From: Ditylenchus dipsaci
Taxonomy: Eukaryota > Nematoda > Chromadorea > Rhabditida > Anguinidae
Direction: 5' to 3'
DNA length: 64,000 nucleotides
Assembly: GCA_004194705.1 (NCBI GenBank)
Contig: SADC01000169.1
Coordinates: 146,119-210,118, forward strand
Shown: positions 30,424 through 41,469 of the stretch, piece after piece
Position numbering within the stretch: the first letter of the stretch is position 1
Layout: each line of letters starts with the position of its first letter
Translations under genes and position numbers: made by a program
Notes under the pieces: model-generated
What the model was told of the DNA's origin: nothing
Databases searched by the model: none
What the model saw: the letters and a program-made list of their open reading frames with translations, nothing else

Positions 30424-31667
30424 CAGGTTCGACTCCCAGTGGGTGCATAACCTATTCTTTAACTTTATATATTTTTAACATGTTCACTGACTACTAAGGT
30501 CAAAAACCATCTAGGAATAGATTGGAATCATTTCCAGCACTGCTTTACTGTCACTAAATGCCCTGATTTTGGGATTTCGTGCAAATGACTATCCAAATGA
30601 AAGAAAACATTCAAAATGATGCGTACTTAGTTTTATATTGCCTTAACCTCTACTAATTACATTTATTTGTCGACGCGTTTAGAAACTTTCTAGAGTAATA
30701 ATTTCACGGGTAATCCGATAGAAATTTTCCACGCCACAATCACTTCAGAAAAGTGGGTAGTAAGCAAACTTTTACCAAGGAAGAAAAGAGTATTTTTAAG
30801 GGTAGGATTTCGCTATTATTTGGGAACTGACGTTTTTTGCGATTTGAATTTACCTTATTTTATACAACCGTATGCTGAAAATGACGGCAAGAAGCAGAGC
30901 TACATTTTGAGGGTAAGCTTATAAATAACCATGTAAATTAAAAGGCTTGAGTTCAGAATCCCCCCCCCCCCCACAGGGACTGATCAGGTGGAGGAGATAA
31001 CTTCATATTCGTGTTTCTCGACCTCGTTTTCATGAATAAGCCGCGCGTTTTTTGGTTCTGAGAAAAAACATTTTTTTCGAACCACAGGGGGAGTATCATG
31101 GTTTTTAGTCAAACTTTGAAAAATTTAAATTGGCGCCTTTTGAATTCTAAAAGGATTAAGAGCTGTATAAGGAGAGGAAGGGAATAAAGAGGGCCACTAA
31201 TCACAAAGGGCCACTAACAAGAAGATGTTGAACATAGTTTTGAATACTGGGGCCTACCGCATAAATAAACTCTGGTATGCATGCTTTTTCATGCTCCAGA
31301 GTCACTTGCGAGTGATTTGTGTCTGAGGTATGTGGGTGTGCGCATCTCAACTCCAGTCGGACCCTAGGCGGGAACGAACTTTTGGGGTGTATGTTATTGG
31401 GAGCGTAGACTGTAGGTCAAATAGTGTACTTTAGCCATTTCAGCCTTAAAATTAGCAATGATCACTATAAAGAGTTGTTTTGACTGCTGGGACAATCGCA
31501 AGTGATCACTATAGACAGGTTCATCTTTGTTTTATTTTTCTTATAACCAACTTAGTCAAAACCAGGTGATCACTTTATCGAAGTTTGACTGTATTTCAGA
31601 TCTGCGGCCATAAAAAACATTCTGTTGCCATTTTCAAATATTCTGTGACCGGAAAAATACCTCCACT
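30424..31667. other. Gene-free stretch in the duplicated block
   Basis: Begins with GGTTCGACTCCCAGTGGGTGC (30,429), a B-box-like word with no A box found. It has a C run at 30,960-30,973, the GATGCGCACACCCACATACC family in reverse (31,225-31,350), and a CAGTCGAC-type terminus (31,370-31,412, GGGAGCGTAGACTGTA). No gene. Confidence 0.45.
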
Positions 31668-31851
31668 TACCGTAAAACTCTAATAGTAGCCCCCCCCCCC
31701 TCGTCAAATCGTGTTTGTGGCATTGCGTCTTTGACCCACTTTTTGAAGACTGCTTTCATGAAAATTACCACCCATTTTGTAGTCAGTGAGATGAGATACA
31801 AATGCGTGTTATTTGCCTAAGATAAGTTTAGAAAAAGTGGGTCTAAATCAC
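31668..31851. mobile_element. TACCGTAAAACTC MITE, cut by the MULE
   Basis: The left part of the element that is complete at 38,948-39,194. It stops exactly where the MULE terminus CGGTACGTGACA starts. Confidence 0.75.
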
Positions 31852-32139
31852 CGGTACGTGACAAAATCTCCCGCGCCGAAATCCTCCCGCGGCCGAAATC
31901 CTCCCGGCCATAATCCTCCGGCCGAAATCCTCCCGGCCGAAATCCTCCCGGACGTAATCCTCCCGCACCAAATTCCTCCCGCACTAAAATCCTCCCGTAC
32001 CAAAATCTTCCCGCCCCAAAATATTTCGCACTAAAATCCTCCCGCATCAAAATTCAATCCAAAATCCATAGTTTAAAACAAATCTTTATTGAATCAAATT
32101 TCATAACAACAATAAACATTTTCATAAACATAAACATTT

Positions 32140-32228
32140 ACGGGCGGCGGTAAATTGCGCCTCTATAAAATGCGCCTCTACAAATTGCGCCTCGGAAATT
32201 GCGCCTCCGGTAAATTGCGCCTCCAAAT
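32140..32228. repeat. AAATTGCGCCTC tandem units
   Basis: Begins ACGGGCGGCGGTAAATTGCG and continues with five or six units of ~14 nt ending GCGCCTC. It has the style of a MULE terminus nested inside the larger element, but no partner array was found. Confidence 0.6.
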
Positions 32229-32576
32229 TCGTTTTGAGAGGCTTTTTTTATTTAAAAGAGATTTATTTTGATCCTGTTGCAAATCAAAATGTTTCGAGGG
32301 CGACGGTTATTCCCCGCGATAAATTCCCCCACCGGTAAAGACATCTTGCAAACCTACCCATTTAGGGCTACAAAATGAATGTAAGATTTTACAAATATCA
32401 TTTACAAAACACACTGCACTATCGCCCACAAACTTCCCTCCTGTGAAATTAAAATAAGTGAGGTTCAGTGCGAAAAAAGTTCGCAGCACCGACCGGGTCG
32501 TGAACCCACCCCACATGATCGGCATTTTATGGGAAGTCAACCCAAAGGGATTTCAACCCGTTTTAATGACCGTAGG

Positions 32577-32890
32577 AACTGACAAGGATGTTGGAATAGT
32601 GTAATTTAGCAAGGATGTTGGAATAGTATAATTTAGCAAGGATGTTGGAAGAAGATAAAATTCAGACAAGGATGTTGGAAAAAAAAATAAAATTAGACAA
32701 GGGTGTTGGAAATTTAACAAGGATATTCGTAAGTGAGATCTTTTAGACAAGGATGTTGGAAGAAGATAAAATTCAACAAGGATCTTGGAAAAAAAATGAA
32801 AATTAGACAAGAATGTTGGAAATTCAGTCGTTTGCCATTGAAAAACCAATCTCCTATTTCTTAAACAAAATTTTATAACAAGGATGTTGA
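32577..32890. repeat. ACAAGGATGTTGGAA minisatellite
   Basis: Nine or ten units, 25-35 nt, each with (A/G)ACAAGGATGTTGGAA and an AT-rich spacer (AGAAGATAAAATTC). The minus-strand ORF 32,553-32,909 is a translation of the repeat (PTSLS units) and is not treated as a gene. Confidence 0.75.
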
Positions 32891-33128
32891 ATCGGACTAA
32901 TGGCAACATAAATTAACATTAACAGACAATTCGAAGTTTACAAGGAAGTTGGTAAGTTAGACTAGCATTCCATCCAAGATTTCTTTCATCATTTCTCTCC
33001 TTTTTTCATCCATCTGATCCATTTACTGATCCATGACAAAATTGTAAGCCAATCCTCTGAGGTATTCCATTAGGTTAGTTTCTCCATACATTTGCACTCG
33101 AGCCAGAATGTTTGGTCGGCGATTTCAT

Positions 33129-34881
33129 ACTTCATTCGCTTCTTCGGCGCTGGATGACCTGCAAGACACTGTTCGTAGCTGTGATCCGGAGCTTCTGCGC
33201 TTGTTTCAGTTCCCCGAGAAAACGGCCAATTGACGGATGATCTATGCCCATTATAGTTTGCAGACGGCGATGAGCAGCTTCAGCAAAGTTATTCGTCCTA
33301 TCCTCTCCAGCCAATGTTCGATCGTAGCAAGACCACAGATGAATTGGAAACGGCGCAGGTCGCATAACAGTTCCTAAAAAGGTAAAATGAATAGAATGCC
33401 ACAATCATAAACACTAACCAACGTAATTCCTCGAAAACCATGTAATCACTGGTTCAAGCAACGTTCTTCTCGCATAAGGTAGACTTCTAATTGACGAAAG
33501 CATTCATAGACTTCTAGCGGCGGAACGAAAGCAAGCGACATCAGCATACGAGACATTAGCGCGAAATTTGTTTCTGGATCCCTATATTGTTTCGTTAGAC
33601 CAGCCTCGCCAATTTGTTTCTTGAAGTTCTTCATAAGGTGGTAAAAGCAACCATTCACATTTGCATCTGAAAAGACAAATAAATAAACAGCGAACAAACA
33701 AAGATACTAACCAGGAAAAGTTTCGCGAAGAGAGTTTATGACCGCTTGCTCAAAGTCCACGTTGATATTGTTTGGCTCAAAATTTGCATCATAGCTCGAA
33801 TCATTCCGAACAGCTTGTCGTAGGTTGCGCGATTCTTGTTTTTAAGCAGTGCGAACAGGATAGGAAAGACGTATTTGCCGCCGTCCGGATTACTTGCTTT
33901 CTTTTCCACCATAACTGCATAGACCTGAGAACATACAATAAACAAACGCATTTAACTAACAAACATTTACCTGTGTAAACGGTTCCGGCGTCACGCTGAA
34001 CGTCCATCAAAATAAGCATCTTTCATCTCGGCTGCCCATTCCAAATTCGATGCACGGCCAAAAATCAAAACCCTAAAAGCAGGCAAATAAGTAATATCTA
34101 ACAACATCTCATAATACCTGTCCGGATCCACAACGTGCTCTCCCGAGTCAGCCAGCAAAAACAATTCAGCGCCTTGATAAAACTTGAACTCCGCCGGAAT
34201 TACAACATCCTGCACGACATTTGCAGTGACCACCGGTACTTGATTCTTGATTCTTGTTCTTCGTACTTGCTTCCTGACTGCGCTTTTCTTCAGTTTTTCC
34301 GAGACCAGCATTGGAATGTTCTGCAAAACGTTTGTAAAAATTGAATCGGTTTCTGAAAACACATAATTAATCAAAGTCAAAATGTCTGCACGTCTAGCAC
34401 ATACGTCTTGCGATTGAGCAGCCATACTTCGCACATTCGATTTGATTTGAGCCACGCGCACTGCTGCCGGATCCACTTCGTGATTGTGCTGTCCATTATC
34501 TTGATAAAGCTGTTATTCGCCACCCGAGTGTGCAGTCGTGCCTTGCAACCACCATCAGCCGGTTGTACTTGTCGCATTGCCAATATTGCTTATCTCCGGT
34601 CGGCTTGCTCAATTTGTGCTTGATGAAAAGGTACCCATGTATTCAGCTTTCTGATTTCCCTTCTGCGAATCCACGAGAGCTATGATAATCTAAAAGAAAC
34701 GATAAGCTACGAATAAACAAAATCTAAGCTAATATACCGGTTCCACTGCGTTTGCCGGGAGCACTGCTTCTTGATCTTCGATGTCTTCGGCTACTTCGTC
34801 TTCGTTGAGTTGAAGGTCGTCGTCTGAGTAGTAACCTTCTTGCTCGAGCTGTTCCATGGCGGCTTCCACTTGACGATGCAT
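33129..34881 (-). pseudogene. FLYWCH-MULE transposase, frameshifted
   Basis: Starts at ATG 34,881 (MHRQVEAAMEQLEQEGYYSD, acidic first exon). The FLYWCH zinc finger lies at ~34,660-34,490: GYLFIKHKLSKP, QYWQCDKY, CKARLHT, HNH. Then follow a basic linker (KKSAVRKQVRRTR), VLIFGRASNLEW and the first catalytic Asp in AYFDG (~34,010). The MULE domain has FPILFALLKNKNRATYDKLF, the second Asp in NINVDFEQAV (~33,765), GCFYHLMKNFKKQIG (the C/H motif, ~33,650) and the Glu region RTNNFAEAAHRRLQ (~33,290), ending at 33,129. Mutator-like transposases cut and paste with a DDE site. It needs base corrections near 34,570, 34,500, 34,015 and 33,775. As the whole 26.5-39.1 kb zone shows such indels, they may be sequencing errors and the element could be intact. 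Introns are short and the position before the LIFGR block is shared with 11,310-12,416. Confidence 0.8.
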
Positions 34882-35097
34882 TTAAAGCTCTAAAAAGAAA
34901 AAGATATGGATTGGAATAAGATACAACATGCAATGTTAAGAGCAATCAAAAATATGCGAGAGAAAGTCAACACAAATAAACAAAAAACATTTCAAATTTT
35001 TTAAAAATATCATTTTGATTTAAATTTTAATTTTTGATTTAAAATATGGATGTTAAATTAAATTTTGATGCGGGAGGATTTTGGTGCGGGAGATTAC

Positions 35098-36112
35098 GAC
35101 TGATCCTCGCTTCCACCTGCCAGCAAGATTCGGCTCTCAAGCACTTGCCACGAGATGAAATGTTCAAGCTGGTGTCTGCAGTTTACAGGGTGACCCCAGT
35201 ATTCTTTTGGAGCAAGGCAAAGCTAAGGTGAGGTGTTTGTTTTTTTTGTGTAAATTACCTTGGTCCCGTGCTGTTATTTTAAAATTCAACAGTATGTGTG
35301 ATGTGTAGAGCCAAAAAAAGCTACGAGAAATACTAACTTACAGGTGGTTACTTAAAATCTTTAAAGGGGCATGCTCATGCCAATAAACGATATATTCCCG
35401 GGAAATCAAATTTTTTCTAATCATTGAAGGTGTTGTACGGATTGTTTTCTATTTTTTTTCTAACAAGAACGACGACCGCTGAAAATTAAGTTTTAGGCCT
35501 TGTTTTGTTAGAAACCAAGTTGAAAAATTCGTACAGAGCTTCTTTTTCAATACCAGTATTCAGGATTGTTTAAGTGCGCTTCGGCGCCTAGCCGACGCTC
35601 CGCACCTTCTTCTTCAAGAGTAGGCAGCTGGCTTATGCGCGCGGCGCTGTGGTGGAGGGCTCGACGGCCGTGCTCCGGCCGGTTAGCCGGCGCTTAAACA
35701 ATCCTGACCGTATTTCCTCTAATTGCCAGTTAGGCACATTGGCAATTAGAGAATGTCCAGACGGGACCGATGTTCCCGTGGGTGTACCGGTTCCCGTCCC
35801 TAAGACTTTATTGCCGTTACTCTAGAACCCGTGGCCGACGTGGATGCTCATTCTGGAGTGTTGCTGCAGCATTATGGAATTGAAGGAGATGGCTAGTACT
35901 ACACTGTGCTCTTTGGAGTTCGCGGGCTCTCGGGTTGTCTTCGCAGGTACTACTTTTCATTCGGTCCGGTGATTAACTCGTCTGGTTTTCTAGCTGATAT
36001 GGTCTCGTGGCAGATGAATGGGGTATCTCCGCTGGAGCGTCCGAAGTCGCACAGCACTGATGGCTACATCCAGTTGGTGAAAGCTTGGCAAAGTGAAAAT
36101 GCTGGTCATGAA
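35098..36112 (+). pseudogene. Second partial copy of citrate synthase (exons 5 end-7)
   Basis: 35,098-35,228 repeats the end of exon 5 ([20 protein letters not shown]). 35,826-35,945 repeats exon 6, here with AACCCGTGG intact where the first copy reads AACCGTGG, but missing an A in GCCGACGTGG. 35,994-36,085 repeats exon 7 with several extra bases (GGCAGATGAATGGGGTATC). It has no exons 1-4 and joins the truncated MULE directly. Best explained as an allele or misassembled repeat of the same gene, not a paralogue. Confidence 0.85.
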
Positions 36113-36721
36113 CAGTCAATTAAGACCTCTTTTGTTGTATGTACAAATGTTCATGTTTGTGAGGAATAGTGTATGAAATGTGATAAAAAGTAAATAAAAT
36201 AGATGCGCTATGTTCTCTACGCTTCTATCGATAAGCTGAGGCGTAAAAGTTTAGGTGTGTTTTCGTAATGTGTAGGTGGGGATTTTTTTTCTGTCGATCT
36301 TCAAGTGTGATGGTTCATGCAATTAGCCGTTTTCCTCTCCGTCAAGAATTGGATACCGTATTTCTCTAATAGACGGCGGCGTCCTTTTGTTTCAATTTCC
36401 AAATGTATTTTTGACTTATATTAAACGGACAAAAAAATATGGTTTTTTGGTCTTAGGGGGGGGGAGGTGGCTGGATAGTAGTTTTTTGAGAGAATACGGT
36501 AGCTGGTTTCAGTGTTGTTATGTTCACAGGAACAAAAATTCCAGTTGGACTCCAGGAAACACCTAGTGGGTTCCCCGGAAGCTCCCCCATTCGATTCCAT
36601 CAAATTCCCAGTGTGCGCCCATTGTTATACTAGATGGGAATTGATGCTGACTCCATTGCGGATTGTCATTTTTCATTTTTTCTTTACATACCTGGGGATT
36701 CGATGGGTATTCAGTGGGAAA

Positions 36722-36802
36722 AAATATGACAGGGTCCAAAACGAACTCGAAACTACGACATGCGGAGCCTACCTAGCGCTTCTCCACTTGCGCCACCATG
36801 TC
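36722..36802 (-). repeat. tRNA-derived SINE-like unit (duplicate)
   Basis: Second-copy counterpart of 28,503-28,582 with a few indels. A and B boxes are recognisable. Confidence 0.5.
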
Positions 36803-36809
36803 ATTTAAA

Positions 36810-38945
36810 TCTTAGTTTTTTTTGGTCTTGTTTCAATTCGACTATATACAAGATCATACAGTTTGCCAAGTGTAACGCGATTAAGAATTTTTGGGAGAGA
36901 AAGTTACACCTTTTTATGTTTTTTCTTGTGCCTATCTTTTTTGCTTTTGTACATTTTTGATTTTGAACGACAACAAACTAGTCTGACGATTTTAAACTAC
37001 CCTGAATCGCCCCTAAACCCTCAATAATGGTCAGAATCCGGTAATGCAGGGATAAGAAAAAGGCATCTGCCCCGTTGCAATAACGAAAAATCCGCGGATA
37101 AATCTGCGGATTGCTTAAACAAATCCGCGGATTTTTTCTGGGGCGTAATCGTTTCGCCAATGAAACTTAAGCCAACGCGATTCTTTCGCCAATTGCATCT
37201 TTTCGCCAATGCATCTTTTCGCCAATGGCATCTTTTCGCCAGTGAGTACACTTCGCCAATGCATCTTCCGCCAATGGTATTTCTTCGCCAATAATCTCTT
37301 TTTCGCGAATACTCTTGATTTCGTTGGCAAATAAACAATGAGAGTTGTAAATGTGATTTAATTCTTAAATGAGGTACACAATGTGTACTACACATCCTAA
37401 CGAATAGGTAGTATTCTCGATTAGAAGGCCCCTCTCTAATAAAGGCCCCTCTCTATTTAGAAGGCCCCCTTGAGGACCCTATATGTCAGCCTAAGAAAAG
37501 AAATTCGCAAATCTGTTTTTCGCGTTTTCTTAGTTAACACGAGCTTACCTAATTCCACTTTTAAAATTTTGTTGAGCACGCGCAAAAATCTCAAAATCGA
37601 CCCAAATTTTTTCCGACTTTTTTTAGGGTTGAAAAATAGAAGGCCGGGCCTTCTAATAGAGGAATATACGGTAGATGATCTTTCAGGTTCGACTCCAGTG
37701 GGGGCATAACCTATCTTTAACTTTAATATATTTTAACATGTTCACTGATACTAAGGTCAAAACCAGTCTAGGAATAGATTGGAATCATTTCCAGCACTGC
37801 TGTACTGTCACTAAATGCCCTGATTTTTGGATTTCGTGCAAATGACTATCCAAATGAAGAGAAAACCATTCAAAATGATGCGTACTTAGTTTTATATTGC
37901 CTTAACCTTACTTAATTACATTTATTTGTCGACGCGTTTAGAAACTTTCTAGGAGTATAATTTCACGGTAATCCGATAGAAATTTTTCCACGCCACAATA
38001 CTTCAGAAAAAGTGGGGTAGTAAGCAACTTTTTACCAAGGAAGAAAAGAGTATTTTTTAAGGGGTAGGATTTCGCTATTATATTGGGAACTGACGTTTTT
38101 TTGCGATTTTGAATTTACCTTATTTTATACAACCGTATGTGAAAATGACGGCAAGAAGCAGAGCTACTTTTTTGAGGGTAAGCTTATAAATAACCATGTA
38201 AATTAAAAGGCTTGAGCTTCAGAATCCCCCCCCCCCCACAGGGACTGATCAGTGGAGGAGAGTAACTCATATTCGTGTTTCTCGCTCGTTCGTTCATGAA
38301 TAAGCCGCGCGTTTTTTTGGTTCTGAGAAAAAACATTTTTTTCGACCACAGGGGGGGTATCATGGTTTTTAGTCAAACTTTGAAAAATTAAAAGGTTGGC
38401 GCCTTTGAATTCTAAAAAGGATTAGAGCTGTATAAGGAGAGGAAGGGAATATAAAGAGGGCCACTAATCACAAAGGGCCACTAAACAAGAAGATGTTGAA
38501 CATAGTTTTGAATACTGGGGCCTACCGCATAATAAACTCTGGTATGCATGCTTTTTCATGCTCCAGAGTCACTTGCGAGTGATTTGTGTCTGAGGTGATG
38601 TGGTGTGTGCGCATCTCAACTCCAGTCGGACCCTAGGCGGGAAGAATTTTGGGTGTATGTTATTGGGAGCGTCGACTGTAGGTCAAATAGTGTACTTTAG
38701 CCATTTCAGCCTTAAAATTAGCAATGATCACTATAAAGAGTTGTTTGCTGACTGCTGGGACATATCGCAAGTGATCACTAATAGACAGGTTCATCTTTGT
38801 TTATTTTTTCTTATAAACCAACTTAGTCAAAACCAGGATGATCACTTTATCGAAAGTTTGACTGTATTTCAGATTCTGCGGCCATAAAAACACATTCTGT
38901 TTGCCATTTTTCAAATATTCTGTGACCGGAAAAAATACCTTTCCA
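36810..38945. other. Gene-free part of the second block copy
   Basis: Same content and order as 28,585-31,667 minus the 959-bp element: the TTTTCGCCAATG array (37,085-37,315), the TACCGTA-type MITE (~37,405-37,674), a C run at ~38,226-38,237 and the reverse GATGCGCACACC family (~38,490-38,640). ORFs are repeat-borne. Confidence 0.6.
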
Positions 38946-38947
38946 CT

Positions 38948-39194
38948 TACCGTAAAACCTCTAATAGTAGCCCCCCCCCTCGTCCAAAATCGTGTTTGTG
39001 GCATTGCGTCTTTGACCCACTTTTTGAAGACTGCTTTCCATGAAATTACCACCCATTTTGTAGTCAGTGAGATGAGGATATCCCAATGCGTGGTTATTTT
39101 GCCTAAGATTAAGTTTAGAAAAGGAGGTGGGTCTAAATCACAATGCCAAAAACCATATTTTGAATTTAGAGGGGGGCTACTATTAGAGGTTTTG
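38948..39194. mobile_element. TACCGTAAAACCTC MITE, uninterrupted
   Basis: Left end TACCGTAAAACCTCTAATAG with a C run. The right end GGGGGGCTACTATTAGAGG (~39,171-39,189) is its complement, with TTTTGGC after. This is the complete form of 31,668-31,851 and shows the empty MULE site at 39,141/39,142. Confidence 0.8.
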
Positions 39195-39380
39195 GCCAAG
39201 GTTAAGAACAAGCACCCCACTCGAGTAAAGAACAGCACCCCAAAAAAATCAATAGGGAGGACCAGGCAAAAAAAAAGATGCCTTGGTCCCCCTGTTGATT
39301 GTTTTATTTTTTAAATTTTTTTGCCTTGGTCCCCCCTATTGATTTTTTGGGGTGCTTGTTCGTTACCTGTGCCGAGGTTT
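39195..39380. repeat. Palindrome with AAGCACCCCAAAAAATC arms
   Basis: GAACAGCACCCCAAAAAAATC (39,226) and TTGATTTTTTGGGGTGCTTG (39,338) are inverted around GCCTTGGTCCCCCTGTTGATT, with a second internal copy of TTGCCTTGGTCCCCC. It carries the same GGACCAAGGCA word as the family at 24.8 and 52.7 kb. Confidence 0.65.
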
Positions 39381-39407
39381 TACAGTACGCACATTAATTT
39401 TTTTGGC

Positions 39408-40205
39408 TATAATTGAAAACACCCGTCAAAATATATGAATCACCCTTCAAATTTATTTTTTACCCCGTCAAATTCAAATTTCAAACAAAATATGTAAATC
39501 TCCCGTCAAATTATGTGAATCTCCCGTCAAATTTGAATTTTAGTCAAATACTGCATTAAAATTTTGCGGGAATTCGAATCTTATAGTCAATAAATAACTT
39601 GGATCGCTCAGAATACCTGCCCGGAGTGGCCAGAAGCTCCTGAAAGTGGTTTTTTGGGGGTAATATGGGGGGGGGGGAGTGAACTTTTGCAAAAATTCGA
39701 TTGAGCGGATCAGATTTTCAGTCAGATGGGCTAAATCGCTCAGAATGCCACCCTGAATCATTCTCAACCATCTTAAACCACCCTAAGCACGGATTTTAGA
39801 GTACTAAGACACTATTTGGAGCATTTTAGGATGGTTGCGTGGTTTCAGATGGTTGAGAATGATTCAAGATGGAATTCTGAGCGATTCAGCGCATCTGACT
39901 GGAAATCTGATCCGCTCAATCGAATTTTCGCCAAAAGTTTACTCCCCTTTTAGTAACCCTCAAAAAACCAACTTTCAGGGCTTCTGGCCTCTTCGGGGAG
40001 GTATTCTGAGCGATCCAAGTTATTTTTTGACTATAAAATTTGAATTCCCACAAAATTTAATGCAGTATTTGACTAAAATTTGAATTTGACGGGAGATTTG
40101 CATATTTTGACGGGAGATTCACATATTTTGTTTGAAATTGGTATTGACGGGGCAAAAAATAAATTTGACGGGAGGATTCACATATTTTGACGGTGTTTTC
40201 AATTT
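39408..40205. mobile_element. ~800-bp foldback element with GACGGGAGATTCACAT repeats
   Basis: Ends AATTGAAAACACCCGTCAAA and TTTGACGG...GACGGTGTTTTCAATTT. Each side has several CCCGTCAAAT(T/A)ATGTGAATCTC units. The arms continue through ATACTGCATTAAAATTTTG and GGATCGCTCAGAATACC to a centre near 39,810 (ACCATCTTAAACCACC / GGATGGTTGCGTGGTTTCAG). The minus ORF 39,540-39,767 and plus ORF 39,835-40,083 are mirror images, which shows they are arm translations. Confidence 0.8.
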
Positions 40206-40815
40206 GAGCAATTATTTTAGAAGTTTTTACTACAACAAAGGACCCTCCTGACTTTTTTCTTTATCATCTCTCAATTCTACACTAATCCTAATTCCATACC
40301 TGAATATGGGTCAATCCATCATGCAATGGGCACAAGAAGCACTAATTTTACAGTTTCCATTTCTGACACCAATGATATGGAAGAGCTAATCAACAAAACA
40401 TCTTTGTTCAAAGACAAATACAGCTTTAATTTTTCCCATCTTGTGCTGCAACCATGAATGTAAATATTATTTAACTTCTACAGGGTAACACAAAAACAGT
40501 CACATTTGTAAAAAAAGTTGTCAAGGCAGCTCCTTGCCTCATCGATTTACTGGGAAAATCGATGACAATAGTTGAGCTACCTGAGAGCTCTTCTATCAGT
40601 AATTTTATCCTAAACTATGAAAATATTTAAAAAAGCAAAAAAAGCAAGCTCAAACTTCTTAAATCAAAACAATACAAAGTTAAATAAAAACAAAATTTAT
40701 TAAAATTTTTTCTCAAAAATGGCACTGTTTTTTGTGTCACCCTTCGTATTAATCACTCGTCTCAAACATGCAAATATACCTATTGCGGAGTGTCTTTAAA
40801 GCTTACGAAAAGTCT
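40206..40815. other. AT-rich stretch, no gene supported
   Basis: A 36-nt-like inverted pair (GGGTAACACAAAAACAG at 40,482 and GTTTTTTGTGTCACCC at 40,727) may bound a small element. No ORF with coding features. Confidence 0.35.
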
Positions 40816-40817
40816 AA

Positions 40818-41190
40818 TGGCTTGTTCACGTTGTTAGAGTTAGAGTTCGGGTAAGAGGTGTTCATGTACTCAAAAACGCGAACTCTAACTCGACGGTGTT
40901 CACGTATATCGAGTTAGAGTTCGAGGTCGAGCTTGAAAATTTTCATGTATATAGCTTAGAATCTCACCCAAGAGCCGTCTAAAGCCACTAAAAGTTAGTT
41001 TTGGGGGATTTGCTACAAGGGCATCCAAGTTATATGCATGAACACCTTCAAATTTAGCCACGAACTCTAACTCGAGGTACATGAACACCCTCGAGTTAGA
41101 GTTAGAGGTAGAGTTCGAGTTAGAGTTAGGATCAGAGGTGTTCACGTAACCAAATCTAGAACTCTAACTCTAATAACGTGAACAAGCCAA
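40818..41190. mobile_element. TGGCTTGTTCACG MITE, reverse copy
   Basis: Ends TGGCTTGTTCACGTTGTTAG and the complement ...GTGAACAAGCCA. The interior is the reverse complement of 23,086-23,471. Flanks are TAA on the left and AAA on the right, so the 3-bp duplication has one difference. Confidence 0.8.
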
Positions 41191-41324
41191 AAGCAGAAAG
41201 GGATAAAGAAACCGACAGGAAACTGAAAAAGCCAATGATCTTTCGAAAGGCATGATCCCATCCATTATCGAAGGAGTCTATGTCATCGGCTAGATACCAA
41301 GAAAACGATGATAGGAGCAGGCAC

Positions 41325-41445
41325 GTGCACGGGACAACTTTTCACTGCCCGGTCCGAACATTTTTCTATGGGCCCGGTCCAGCCGTCCCGGAGCTTGATT
41401 TTTCCTTTGGTCCCAGGCCGGGCCGGTCCGTATAGTCAGTGTAGT
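41325..41445. repeat. GGGCCGGGCC-rich dispersed repeat
   Basis: Starts CAGGCACGTGCACGGGACAA and carries GGGCCCGGTCCAGCC and GGCCGGGCCGGTCCG. A relative at 47,766-47,870 starts AGGCTGTGCACGGGCCGATT with GGTCCGGCCCCGGCCC. A short piece is at 48,228-48,245. No gene. Confidence 0.5.
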
Positions 41446-41469
41446 CAAATGTAAGTGAAATTCCTAACA

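Larger units (their letters stand above)
26936..31851 (+). repeat. Duplicated block, first copy
   Basis: Runs from the GACTGATCCTCGC of citrate synthase exon 5 to GGGTCTAAATCAC, where the MULE begins. It matches 35,098-39,141 in order along its full length, apart from the 959-bp element and many single-base differences. Confidence 0.92.
31852..35097 (-). mobile_element. FLYWCH-MULE transposon with tandem-repeat terminus
   Basis: The left end is CGGTACGTGACAAAATCTCC followed by about ten units of AAATCCTCCCGGCCG-like sequence (31,874-32,045). The right end has two matching units (GGGAGGATTTTGGTGCGGGA, 35,071-35,092), then stops after GAGATT without the outer GTCACGTACCG, passing straight into citrate synthase exon 5. 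The inside holds a minus-strand transposase gene. 32,140-32,225 has a second tandem set (AAATTGCGCCTC). 39,131-39,150 is the empty target. The left target side is clean; the right junction is probably chimeric. Confidence 0.85.
35098..39141 (+). repeat. Duplicated block, second copy
   Basis: Repeats 26,936-31,851 without the 959-bp element and continues past the MULE insertion point into AATGCCAAAAACC. Differences are mostly single-base indels, often in homopolymers. Confidence 0.92.

Noticed and set aside
29957..30448. 163-codon minus-strand ORF
   Set aside because: It lies across the end of the 959-bp mobile element and the surrounding MITE, with C/G runs read as Pro/Gly. It is repeat-borne.
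30424..30455. B-box-like GGTTCGACTCCCAGTGGGTGC suggesting a tRNA
   Set aside because: No A box or pairing acceptor strand at the right distance, and the MITE end lies immediately upstream.
32553..32909. 118-codon minus ORF with PTSLS repeats
   Set aside because: It translates the ACAAGGATGTTGGAA minisatellite; the unit length is not constant and no gene context exists.
35098..36112. A second citrate synthase paralogue
   Set aside because: It lacks exons 1-4, starts mid-exon at a truncated transposon, and its differences from copy 1 are complementary indels rather than substitutions.
38801..39314. Overlapping ORFs of 145 and 137 codons on opposite strands
   Set aside because: They coincide with the TACCGTAAAACC MITE and a palindrome; both strands open together because of the inverted repeat.
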